Shown here: in pieces, positions 1-9,567 of the stretch | Position numbering within the stretch: the first letter of the stretch is position 1 | Layout of the letters: every line of letters begins with the position of its first letter | Source of the DNA: Paraphysomonas bandaiensis | Taxonomy: Eukaryota > Chrysophyceae | Assembly (NCBI GenBank): GCA_965644295.1 | Contig: CBFFRP010000126.1 | Span: 42,726 to 106,725, forward strand | Length of the DNA stretch: 64,000 nucleotides | Direction of reading: 5' to 3' | Translations under genes and position numbers: made by a program | The notes under the pieces: model-generated | Told to the model about the DNA's origin: nothing | Database searches by the model: none | What the model saw: only the letters and a program-made list of their open reading frames with translations

Positions 1-2658
1 AAAATGTTCCATCTCGCCCATATCCTTCATATCAAACCGGGCACACAGTTGAGCTTTAATATCCTTCACTCTGTTGACATCACGACCTAACACTAGGATA
101 TCATCTACATATATCGTTAATAATATCAATTCATCGCCCTTATACTGATAATACAAACACGGGTCTAATACACATGGTTTAAAATGCATAGATCGTATGA
201 ATTTATCCAATGTTTTCCACCACGACCGCGGGGAACTCCGAAGCCCGTATAACGACTTCTTCAACTTAAAGCAGTACCCCTCAGGCAGCTGAAAGTCCGG
301 AGTTGCCTTCATATATACGTCCCCCTCTATATCTGCATATAGAAATGCGTTAGACACATCCAGTTGATGAATTACCATGTTCATCACGAAGGCTATGGCG
401 ATTAACAGTCGCACTGTTACCCCCTTAACAATGGGTGCGAAATGGTTCGCCCAACCACTCGACTGCTGTCCACAACCGATTGCTACAAGACGAGCCTTAT
501 ATCGGCGGACCTCTCCCTCCTTATCGTACTTCTTTCCATAGACGTACTTGGAGTGCAGTGGGATGACTCCGTCCGGTATACGAGTCACCTCCATGGTATC
601 TCGCTTCGCCAAACCCTCTCGCTCTACACGGCGAGCTCGTCTCCACTCCCTGTGCTCGGCACTCTCCAAGGACTCACGATGTGTCTGAGTTTGCTGACTA
701 ATAAGTTCGGATCCTCCATCGGCATGATACTCCACTATACGGTTCCACCCCTCGTACTTCACTAAGTGGACCTCGCACAAGTGTCGTAGACATTTGAACA
801 CCTCCTCTCCGCTTCGAGTCCTCAATCCATATTCCCATATCATCTTTGTTGCTAAGTCCGTAAATAGGAGCACGTACTTATACCCTTGTCTGGATTCACA
901 ATTGAGATAGACGGAGATGTCCGCTGTTACTCTTTCCAGGAACCTGACTGCGCTTAGCTCTTCGTTGTCCCGTGATTTGAACGAATGCCTGGTTATCTTC
1001 GCCTTGGCACACCATTTACACAGGGGTTTCTTGCAACTCTTCTCCTTTGCCTTCGAAAGGTGATGTCGTTGTAGTCCTGATCCTCTGAATAACATGTGTC
1101 GGTGAGCTTCTATTAACTTCGATTTCGAGACATGTCCAGTACGCTCATGTAAGCGATCCAACGCATCTTGTCCTGTATTATCCGACAAATTTACCTCCTC
1201 CATCTGATTGCACATAGACACATTTGGCAGATTTAACACCTCCATCAAGTCCACATACGGCATTCCTCCATGCTCATCGTACTCTCCAGTCAACACCTCG
1301 TTTCCAGAGTCCAATTCCACGATTTTAGGCTTTCGAAGCAGTTGTAATCCGTATCCCATTGATCTCAGCATTCCTCCTGACACAATGTTCTTCACCGCTT
1401 CTTCACTAACTCTGATGTCTCTCCATTCCCCGAATGTACCAGTTCCCTGTGTCTCCAATTGAGAACCCTTTCTAGTTAGTTGGATTGCCCCAAACTCAGG
1501 AGTAAATGACTCCAGTGCAATTTTATCCTTTACTATAAACAGTCTTTTACTTGCACAACTGTCCAGATATACACGAGGTTCTTCCGACGTATCCACCGAT
1601 AGCAAAACCTCTTCTCCAAACATATTCGCTTCATCATCCGACGACTCTCCGTCGTTGACGTATTTCTTCCATTCTGTCTCGAATTTCCTGTTCGATTTTC
1701 GAGGATTCTCATTATCCGGGTTTTTTATGTTCTTCCGTTTTTTCGACTTGCACTGTCGGGCTTTATGACTAAAATCTCCACAGATATGACAACCAGTATA
1801 ATCCTTTGATCCTGGCTGCTGCACACTCTTCGAAGCTTTTTCCTTTGTCTTCCCTTTTCTTTTGAACTTGTCCATTTTTCTTTGTCGTTCCTTAGCATAA
1901 CAATTCGCTGCTACATGTCCCTTCTTCCGACAAAATGAACAAACCACTGGCTCCTTCGACGCCGTAAAATTGATCTCTTCAGATTTGTCTCCCTTTAGTT
2001 TCTTCAGCTGCGTCATAGCCTCGTCATACTCTTCACAAGCCTCTTTCACCGAATCAAATGTAGTTGTTGCTTTAGGCATCATCGCTACCGACATCCATAA
2101 ATCATGTAATTCCTCTATCTGCAGCGCTGCTTTTATCTTTGCTAATTTACTTGCCTCTGTCTGCGGTTGTCCCAATTTTATGAGCTTCTGGATTATACCG
2201 TTCAGTCGATCTACCCCAACAGACACCTTTTCCCCCGGCCTTATTTTGAACGAATGGTATTCTGCCGTAGTCTTCTCCAATACAGTCCCAATCTCGCCTC
2301 TGAACCTATCAACCAGTGTCTGAAGGAGCTCACTGGATAACACCTCCTTAGCAGGATCATCAGCAGGTAAAATTGCCTTCCCCTCCAAATATTGATTGGC
2401 TACCTCCAACACATCAGGGTCATGCTCGCAAGCCTCCCAAATAGTACTAACACAGGTATCATTACGCTCTCTCCATGACTCTAAATTCCTTCCTCCGGCT
2501 GGCGGGTCCTCCAAGCCAAGATGGTTTCGGTTTTTCTTCATTAGATGCATCTTGATTTTTCTCGCTGAATAGTCTGCTTGGTTCTTGTCAAACCGTAGCT
2601 TCTTGTCATCTTCCCCATCCCTACAACTAGCATTCGCTACCATAACAGAAGTTGACAT
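1..2658 (-). CDS. Ty1/copia retrotransposon Gag-Pol polyprotein (partial, runs off left edge)
   Basis: Read on the minus strand, the frame is open for 886 codons from the ATG at 2658 to base 1; an in-frame stop at 2665-2667 fixes the N-terminus. Domains in order: a Gag region (about residues 1-230); two CCHC zinc knuckles (CSFCRKKGHVAANC and CHICGDFSHKARQC); an aspartic protease-like site (LDSCAS, where DSGA/DTGA is usual); a GAG-pre-integrase zinc region ending CKWCAKAK; an integrase core with its first two acidic residues (TADIS, HADGGSE); and a reverse transcriptase with KARLVAIG, KKSLYGLRSSPRSW and the catalytic YVDD. The sequence passes from just after the second integrase Asp straight into the RT N-terminus, so the catalytic Glu and the integrase C-terminus are missing without loss of frame. 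RNase H and the 3' LTR lie outside the window. The family is clear; the element is probably non-autonomous. Confidence 0.9.
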   Translation of the reverse strand, partial: MSTSVMVANASCRDGEDDKKLRFDKNQADYSARKIKMHLMKKNRNHLGLEDPPAGGRNLESWRERNDTCVSTIWEACEHDPDVLEVANQYLEGKAILPADDPAKEVLSSELLQTLVDRFRGEIGTVLEKTTAEYHSFKIRPGEKVSVGVDRLNGIIQKLIKLGQPQTEASKLAKIKAALQIEELHDLWMSVAMMPKATTTFDSVKEACEEYDEAMTQLKKLKGDKSEEINFTASKEPVVCSFCRKKGHVAANCYAKERQRKMDKFKRKGKTKEKASKSVQQPGSKDYTGCHICGDFSHKARQCKSKKRKNIKNPDNENPRKSNRKFETEWKKYVNDGESSDDEANMFGEEVLLSVDTSEEPRVYLDSCASKRLFIVKDKIALESFTPEFGAIQLTRKGSQLETQGTGTFGEWRDIRVSEEAVKNIVSGGMLRSMGYGLQLLRKPKIVELDSGNEVLTGEYDEHGGMPYVDLMEVLNLPNVSMCNQMEEVNLSDNTGQDALDRLHERTGHVSKSKLIEAHRHMLFRGSGLQRHHLSKAKEKSCKKPLCKWCAKAKITRHSFKSRDNEELSAVRFLERVTADISVYLNCESRQGYKYVLLFTDLATKMIWEYGLRTRSGEEVFKCLRHLCEVHLVKYEGWNRIVEYHADGGSELISQQTQTHRESLESAEHREWRRARRVEREGLAKRDTMEVTRIPDGVIPLHSKYVYGKKYDKEGEVRRYKARLVAIGCGQQSSGWANHFAPIVKGVTVRLLIAIAFVMNMVIHQLDVSNAFLYADIEGDVYMKATPDFQLPEGYCFKLKKSLYGLRSSPRSWWKTLDKFIRSMHFKPCVLDPCLYYQYKGDELILLTIYVDDILVLGRDVNRVKDIKAQLCARFDMKDMGEMEHF

Positions 2659-3446
2659 TATTTGCTAAGGTTTACTATTCTCAACTGATAAGATGAAATT
2701 ATAAACATTACATGATAAAGAACCTAAGTTGTGTTCGATGTGTTCAACACCATTCATTTACTACTATAGTGTACAAACCACACACTCAGTGATCGTATCC
2801 TGTATAGTCACCCACTTCTACTTCAGTTTCATACTACACAATATAATGTACTAATTACATACATATCTTTCGATCCTTGCATCTCACATAATACTGCACT
2901 CAATTGCAAGTATATAGAATCTTCAGATCTCAACAATTCATAGAACACTTGGATGTTCATCAGTCAGCCAGCCAGCCCCAAATTACCATTAAATCTCATG
3001 TTCGTTATCCATCAGTAATTAGTACAAGGAAGATTCGAAAGCTGAACTATGAATGCCATATACAAAGTTGAGCCTTTGGCTGTTTAGACGCTCTTCACTA
3101 AAATAAACTATACTATAGCCGAAGCTATCTTGAAAATACACTGTGGTTGATTACTCTATTGATTACTCTATTGTATTAGAAAGTTAGAGCGGAAGTATTT
3201 TGCAAACTCATACGCCCTAATACTACATATAACGTATTATTATTAGCAAAAGAAGTTGGCATTGAGATACTAAATTTGAATCAAAATTTAATACACATTA
3301 AGCTCTTCTTCTACGTTTAACACACTTTCCACACCACAAGCAACAAGGTGCAACCATTCTCGCTACCAACCACTCAAATCAAGAGTAGTGAGCAAGCAGA
3401 ATGTTGCCATAACTGACAGCTTGACCTTCAGCAGCCCTAAAACCCT
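2659..3446. other. Flank of copia element; no gene seen
   Basis: The 5' leader and LTR of the minus-strand copia element should lie here, but its LTR partner is outside the window, so I cannot set LTR borders. I saw no convincing coding exon. A small direct duplication (GATTACTCTATT twice) lies near 3150-3172. Confidence 0.4.
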
Positions 3447-3640
3447 GGATGCCCTTGATGGCCCCATTCCCGGATGCCTGTATATTCATCAAGGCTCAGA
3501 GTCTACACAAGTGATAATGAAGTGGCTATGAGTGGGAAGACCATTATCTGCTGTCTATTAATACGGCTCAAGTTAGTTTCCCGGAAAAATCTCTCGTTAC
3601 TTATCCCCCAGAACACCACAAAAAAGATGCAAGTCGACTT
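3447..3640 (+). repeat. Dispersed repeat family R1, copy 1
   Basis: This copy shares several blocks in the same order with 18946-19175 and 29453-29605: CATTCCCGGATGCCTGT, a TATGAGTGGG block, GTTTCCCGGAAAAATCTCTC and ACTTATCCCCCAGAACACC. The small ORF over it (from 3474) is not conserved between copies, so the family looks non-coding. I see no terminal inverted repeats. It could be a short non-autonomous element or a piece of a larger one. Confidence 0.6.
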
Positions 3641-4146
3641 TGAGGTGCTCTTACACTAAAACTCCAATCGAGGTCATTCCTTTTCCCGGAATTTCGCATC
3701 CCAGCACGAACGATACACTCATTTCGTCACTCCTAGAAGTATGGTTCGGGAGAACGAGTTAACTTTGCAGCACAATGTAGTTTGCTCTATCATTTCAGAG
3801 CAGTTTTTGACTGTAGTGAAGAGTGTAAAAAATATCCTTCTTTTTTTGGTGCTTTTTTAGTTTATATCCAGAAGTACGTACAAGAGTAAGAGTTGTTCTT
3901 TCTTGTATCATATCTGTGTGGTATACCACCCACACAACATGCTGCATATACAACAACATAGCTATATATGTATATATGCCTACTTCCGACATCTCATCCT
4001 TGTTAATTCTGTAAGCAGCACACCATATCTACTGACTTCATCTCATCCCGTTATATCGAGTTGAAAGTCGACTAACTTTGTTTATTATTACATATTGATA
4101 TTCCAGGATACTATCAACTATAAGATCTCATTCAAAGAAAGTCGCT
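3641..4146. other. Upstream region of SELENOO; nothing recognised
   Basis: About 500 bases precede the SELENOO start codon. They are AT-rich with TATATA runs near 3960-3980. I found no exon. The promoter is presumably here, but I cannot point to a defined element. Confidence 0.4.
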
Positions 4147-6640
4147 ATGTCGGCCGCCTCCACTTTTGTTACTTTGGAACATATGCGGTTTGATAACCGT
4201 AATCTAGAGGCATTGCCAGTTGATAAGTCATTAAATCCGAATAGCCGTCAAGTGCCCGGCGCTGTTTTTAGCCTCTGTACTCCTCAGCCAGGTGGCCGAA
4301 TTCCCTACTACAAGGGTCTCTTTTCACATGTTTTGTGTAGTTGTCCGTCCCCGAATTGTAGCTGCGTCGGCTGATGCTCTCAGCTTGTTAGGTCTTGACC
4401 CTGCCATGGACTGGACATCTCCTGAATTTGCTGCATACTTCAGTGGAAGCAACCCGATCCCAGGGTCGATGCCGGCCGCTCATTGCTACTGTGGCCATCA
4501 GTTTGGGTCGTTTGCGGGCCAACTTGGAGATGGTGCTGCAATGTATCTGGGTGAAGTGATAAACCCAGCAACATCGGAGAGATGGGAGCTACAGCTGAAG
4601 GGCTCAGGCCCGACTCCGTTTTCCCGTTCCTCGGACGGACGAAAAGTTCTCAGGAGCTCAATCAGAGAATTTCTTGCGTCTGAGGCCCTCCACAACCTCG
4701 GTCGGTATTTTACAGCACAATGTTCATTACTAATTACGCCGCTGGTACAGGTATCCCAACTACCAGGTCTGCGACAATTGTTACCTCAGACTCAACTGTG
4801 GCGCGAGATATTTTCTACTCCGGAAACGTTATCCAGGAGCGGTGTACTGTCATATCGCGAATCGCGCAAAATTTTTTCAGATTTGGATCGTTCGAGATAT
4901 TTAAGGCGGGGAACCCTGCGTTAGGGGAACGACAAGGTTTAACAAGCAAATTGCTAGCGAAATAAAACTGTGATGTGGCATGCGCAGGACCAAGCGCTGG
5001 TCGAGAAGATCTGAAAAATATTCTAATGGAGCACGTGATTACATACTACCCGGACATAGCAGGCGAGTCTGACGACAGAACTCGATATAGACTGTTCTTT
5101 GAAGAGGTCTTGAAACGGACGGTTGACTTGGTTGTCATGTTAGTCGACAAATAGGCATAGGCTTTGTTGTAAGTATATGTGGAATGCACAGGTGGCAAAC
5201 TCTAGGATTTGTGCATGGTGTTCTCAACACCGATAACATGTCGATAATGGGACTTACCATAGGTATTTTGTCTTTTTTCTTTCTCTCAAGATGTCACATA
5301 CATGCTCTTTAGATTATGGGCCATTCGCGTTCATGGAAGGATTCGACGAAGGTCTGTAGCTAATATATGAAGTATGTTACCAATGGTTGAAGTTTAGATT
5401 TTACTCCTAATGGCTCGGACGGATCGGCCCGATATAGTTACAAGCGTCAAGTGGCTATATGCAAGTAAGTATGTCTTGCTCTCCGCCATATACATACCTC
5501 ATCTAGAAATGAAGGTGGAATCTGGAGCGTCTATCGGAGGCACTCAGTCCACTGTTGGACAGCGGTGATGCAACCCGCGCCCTGACTTGCTATGATGACA
5601 TGTTCAGAGAGCAGTATGCTGTTCGTATGAGAAGGAAACTTGGACTACTTTGTGTGGAGGAAGGTAGGCGCTCCGATAAGTAGCACCCTTTTAATGACGG
5701 TTTGCGTTGTGTGGTGACGCAGGTGACACGACACTTATTGAAGACTATTTTAAAGCCATGGGCGAATGTTGGACAGATTTCACAGGCACAGTTTCCCTAT
5801 CTTTTATTGTAGTTTTTAATTATAGTTGTTGGTACATAGATTCTTTCCAGTGTTTGAATATACTTGTGAGGGAGCTCTGTGTGGAAGACAATGGGACTGA
5901 GGCTAAAATCGAACGCGCAGTACAGAGAATGGTTAGGGCGATGCTAGTACGAGTTTAAAAAAGTTTATGTTTTGCATCACAGGTGTCTCGGTCTCTGTCT
6001 CCGGAAGCAATTGCTTCGGCGCAGACAAGGAAGCTCAAGATTGTTGGTGGCTCTCGGGTGCCCGAGGGACAGTTGCGTATGATCATGGCGTTAATTGAGG
6101 CTGATCCGCAGCAGGCATCTTCTCACTTTGGAGGGATACCTGTAGAGGATTTGAGGGCAGAGATACAAGGGGAGCTCAGTAAATTTGACATGGCATCTGC
6201 TATTAGGAAACAGACGGAGGAGGTGACAGCGATGTCGGAAGAAAGAAAGGTATATGCTTTCGAATTCCTATTGCACATGGTGTTTATGGTTAACACAGAA
6301 AGAGCGGGACGGAAGAGTGTGGCGGGAGTGGTTGAGTCGGTATGTAGTGCGTATTCAGCGGGAAATGTCACCGGGGAGTGCAGACGAAAGAGTAGAGACC
6401 ATGAGAATGTCAAACCCGTCCTTTGTTATTAGAAACTGGATATGTCAGAAGGCAATTGAAGCTGCTGAAGAAGGAGACTACTCCAAAGTTAGAAAAGTTC
6501 TGGAATTGGCACAGCAACCTTTTAACCCTGATCTATCAACTTTTATCAACGAACAAAGTAGGGGGGAGGATGGTTACAATGAATTTCTTGGTACAGCTCC
6601 AGAGTGGGCACCCTCATTGACATGCACTTGCTCGTCGTAG
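4147..6640 (+). CDS. SELENOO: Selenoprotein O (SelO/YdiU/UPF0061) protein AMPylase, Cys form, 12 exons
   Basis: SelO is a kinase-fold enzyme that transfers AMP from ATP to protein hydroxyls, usually in mitochondria. Translated segments follow the family from end to end: [136 protein letters not shown]; and the tail LTCTCSS. Eleven introns of about 45-65 nt join these blocks; the one at about 4704-4753 contains TACTAAT. The start is the first ATG at 4147. The product is about 640 residues, near the usual length. The penultimate region has Cys where vertebrate SELENOO has selenocysteine. Exon borders come from frame and homology and may be off by a few bases. Confidence 0.93.
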
Positions 6641-6955
6641 TGTGGATGAGTACCAATAGTTATTACTTAACGATAGTATTTTGTCTTGTCTACATCTAAA
6701 ATGTCAAGGGTTTTGGGATATATATTGTATCGCTGACTTCACACCAATATTGCTTGATAGGGATCATCAATACAAATCACACATTACCTTGCACTGATAC
6801 TACGCTGAAGTTAACCTTACCTTATTTAACTTACCTTACACAACTTACTTTCAAGGTAGAATTATAATTATTAATATTTCAAGTGACATGTGGTGAACAT
6901 CTGTTTATTGCTTATCCTGTGCACCAGCCAAACCTATATTTTATATTTTACATAG
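6641..6955. other. Intergenic; nothing recognised
   Basis: AT-rich sequence between SELENOO and the hAT element. The last eight bases, TTACATAG (6948-6955), are the left copy of the hAT target-site duplication. Confidence 0.4.
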
Positions 6956-8085
6956 CAGGGCTGCGTATCAATTAATTGACGCATGTCAATTATAATTGCA
7001 ATTATTACTTGCCGTCTCTATTTCAATTATTGCAATATTAATTGAAATTATTTAGTACTAAACTACACTAACTGCCAATATAATTACCTCAACTGTCAAA
7101 TCATTTTTTAAGAGGCGACGAGTAGCTCTTAAAAGTTGAGGAGTCAAGCTCCTGCACAAGCCCGTCATAACAATCGTAGCTCTACTGAACAACCTTTCAA
7201 CCTCAAGTCGTTGTGGCGTGCAAGTGTTTCATGATGCGATAACAAGTTTGCTGATTAAGACGTGCTCGCTTCCGTTGCCTTCTACCATCAATCAAACGTT
7301 GGGCTGCGTCGTCATTCGGAAATATACTCGCACCGTCATAATCTTCTTCCTCATCGAGCAAAACTATTTTAATTTGATCTTCTTCCGTCCGAATTACGGC
7401 TTCGTTGCCACATTGAATCTTCACGACTGCCTTTTTGAAAGCAGCGTTATGAACAATAGCAGCACTGTTGCCCAGATGACGCTCAACAATCGGGTGCCTT
7501 ATGATGAGTTCGTCAAACAATGTACAAACGTCGTGGATGTCAAGCTGGTGTTAACCTTCTGTAATATTGTAAGGACACTAGTTGAAACGATTCCTATTCC
7601 TTCCGTATTGCACGAGCTTGGCATGCTTCTTTTCACTTGACATTAGACTTAACACGTCGGAACCAAACTCGAATGAGTGCATATGATTAGATAGAAGTAA
7701 GTAGCAGTCAATCATGGCTATTGTGGAGCCCCTTTTCCTACAGGACAAATCTCTATTTTGCAGCCTCTTCGTTATTATCATTTACTTTCTCAAATAAAAC
7801 TCGTGCAATGACTTCTGGTGCCAGTTTGTCCCTCATATCGCTAATTAAGTTAAATGAATTACTATGTGAGATGTGAGATAATCCTATGGATATTATCTTT
7901 CACAAATCGAATCGTAAAAATTGGACTTTTCAATAAAAATGCCTTTTAACAACTTTTTAGCATAAAAAGGTGTTTTTCTATGAATTAATTGCAATTAATT
8001 GAAGCGAGATGAAGTCAATTATAATTGCGATTTTGATTTGTTGTCCCAATTTCAATAATTGACAATTAATTGATACGCAATCCTA
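6956..8085 (-). mobile_element. hAT-superfamily DNA transposon, degenerate
   Basis: The element is bounded by 23-bp terminal inverted repeats with three mismatches: the left end begins CAGGGCTGCGTATCAATTAA and the right end, read inward, TAGGATTGCGTATCAATTAA. Both ends abut an identical 8-bp direct repeat, TTACATAG (6948-6955 and 8086-8093). An 8-bp duplication with CAGGG-type ends is the hAT signature. Between them on the minus strand lies a broken transposase ending in a recognisable hAT dimerisation segment. The 1,130-bp length is too short for a complete element, so it is internally deleted as well as frameshifted. Confidence 0.9.
7058..7850 (-). pseudogene. hAT transposase remnant (C-terminal region)
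   Basis: In one minus-strand frame about 7060-7200 reads VERLFSRATIVMTGLCRSL followed by TPQLLRATRRLLKN, matching the hAT C-terminal dimerisation pattern (xERlFSxAxxxxTxxRxxLxPxxlxallfLk.N). The preceding 105-residue segment (7203-7520) is in a neighbouring frame and ends at a TGA exactly where the dimerisation segment begins, so there is a single-base frameshift near 7205. More minus-strand coding sequence, at 7578-7781 and up to about 7850 (DMRDKLAPEVIARVLF), is interrupted by stops. This is a dead copy and no full-length transposase is encoded. Confidence 0.8.
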
Positions 8086-8093
8086 TTACATAG

Positions 8094-8538
8094 TCGTACA
8101 CAAGCAACTGAATTTACTTCCTGTGTAACTATATTTGCCCGTCACAACTATATACTGGTTTCACCTCTTGTACACTATAAGCTCACTCAATTGCACAATA
8201 TATATGGTATCATATATCATACTGAGTACAGTAGAACTTTTAATCATTACGAACATTTTCGTAAAATAATTACAGCTACTATAACTACACTTTATAATGT
8301 AATATATGCATTATTTACTTTTAGCTATTGCCAATGCTATTGATCAAACGAAAGTTTTATAATCGAATTTTGCAAACTGTTCTTGTGGATGACGCGCGAA
8401 GTGCTACTGACATAGACCTAATACTGTACTGAGAGCGTGAGATATGACTAAAATGTGAATAGAGTCACCAAAGGTTTAATTACGTAAAATCATGAAATAT
8501 TGCTACTTTTCTTACAAGACAAGACTCAACGAACTTGC
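8094..8538. other. Intergenic; nothing recognised
   Basis: AT-rich sequence between the hAT element and SEC61G. It probably includes the 3' untranslated region of SEC61G at its right end. I see no repeats or coding signal. Confidence 0.4.
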
Positions 8539-8804
8539 CTACATTCCGCCAACTATAATGTTGTTGATTGGAATATGAACAAGCTTCACAAAGAACCCAA
8601 TGAATCCCATCATAACGAAACCAATTCCGGTTGCTTTGGCAATTTTTGCGAACTCTGTTGAGTGAATTATTATTGTGTCATTGAGATTATTCAGTTTTCA
8701 TCCATACCTTTCCTGTCAGGCTTAGTGCACTTCTTAACGAGGTAAATAGAGTCCTTCACGAACTTCTTCAAAGGATCAATGATAAGGGAATTGACGTCAG
8801 ACAT
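8539..8804 (-). CDS. SEC61G: Sec61 gamma subunit (SecE/Sss1 family) of the ER translocon
   Basis: A 70-residue protein from two exons: 8708-8804 (ATG at 8804) and 8539-8654, separated by a 53-nt GT-AG intron (8655-8707). The amphipathic N-terminus ([20 protein letters not shown], then [10 protein letters not shown]) precedes the single tail-anchor helix ([20 protein letters not shown]) and the conserved end [10 protein letters not shown]. This matches SEC61G/Sss1 over its whole length. The protein clamps Sec61 alpha in the ER protein-conducting channel. The gene stands alone between a dead transposon and the BK-type channel gene. Confidence 0.95.
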
Positions 8805-9567
8805 TGTAGAGATATACTAACAGACTATCAAGGTGTGGATATGATATATATGACGGTGAGGTAAATATAGAAAAGAGAGTATGAATCATATGCCTGTATA
8901 TAGTACCGTACGTTCATGAGCTATAATATATGTGCCAAATCTGTAGTCCCGTTATGTATGCGAAATTTGATGCAACTTTTTTTTTGCCAATGTGTGGTGA
9001 ACGGTGAAGGATGACTATATTCACAGGATGATCAGTTGCTGTGTGTGATTGTTTTTTGATATGAGCAATATCTTTCAGCGAAATCTATATGATACCTACT
9101 CATTCAACGCTATGGAGGCCTTCATGTGAAAGGAATATCACAATGACTCGATTATGATGCCTCAGCTGTCATGGTAAAGTAAAGTAGCCTTCTTGATGAA
9201 ACAATGAAACGATCTATATATCTAATGCACCGTTAAGTGTTAAACGTCCCTCGACAAAATACAGAATTTTTTGAGTTCCGGTACAAAAAAGGGAACAAAA
9301 TAGTCGCACTTTGTTTTTTTGTGTTGATGCACTGTATTTGAGATGCTCCATGTTGATCTGTCGTTTCACATACATTAAATTATCGAAGTGAAGAGATTGA
9401 TTAAGATGATAATTCAGACTCAGAGAAGTTTATTCTCTTCTACGACACTTCACATACTCGAATACTATTAATATCTAGATATTAGTGTAGTGTTACGACT
9501 ATTCTATGCCTGTGTATTTCTGTTAGTATTATAATTGCAACTCTTCTTCTAGACTATCTTTAGTTCC
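8805..9567. other. Divergent intergenic region between SEC61G and the BK-type channel
   Basis: About 760 bases between two divergently transcribed genes, so promoters for both must lie here. I could not pick out a TATA box or initiator with confidence. The sequence is AT-rich with homopolymer runs (for example T9 near 8978-8986). Confidence 0.4.

Noticed and set aside
442-765. 107-codon plus-strand frame over the copia region
   Set aside because: It is antisense to the continuous minus-strand Gag-Pol frame; the residues do not resemble a protein family.
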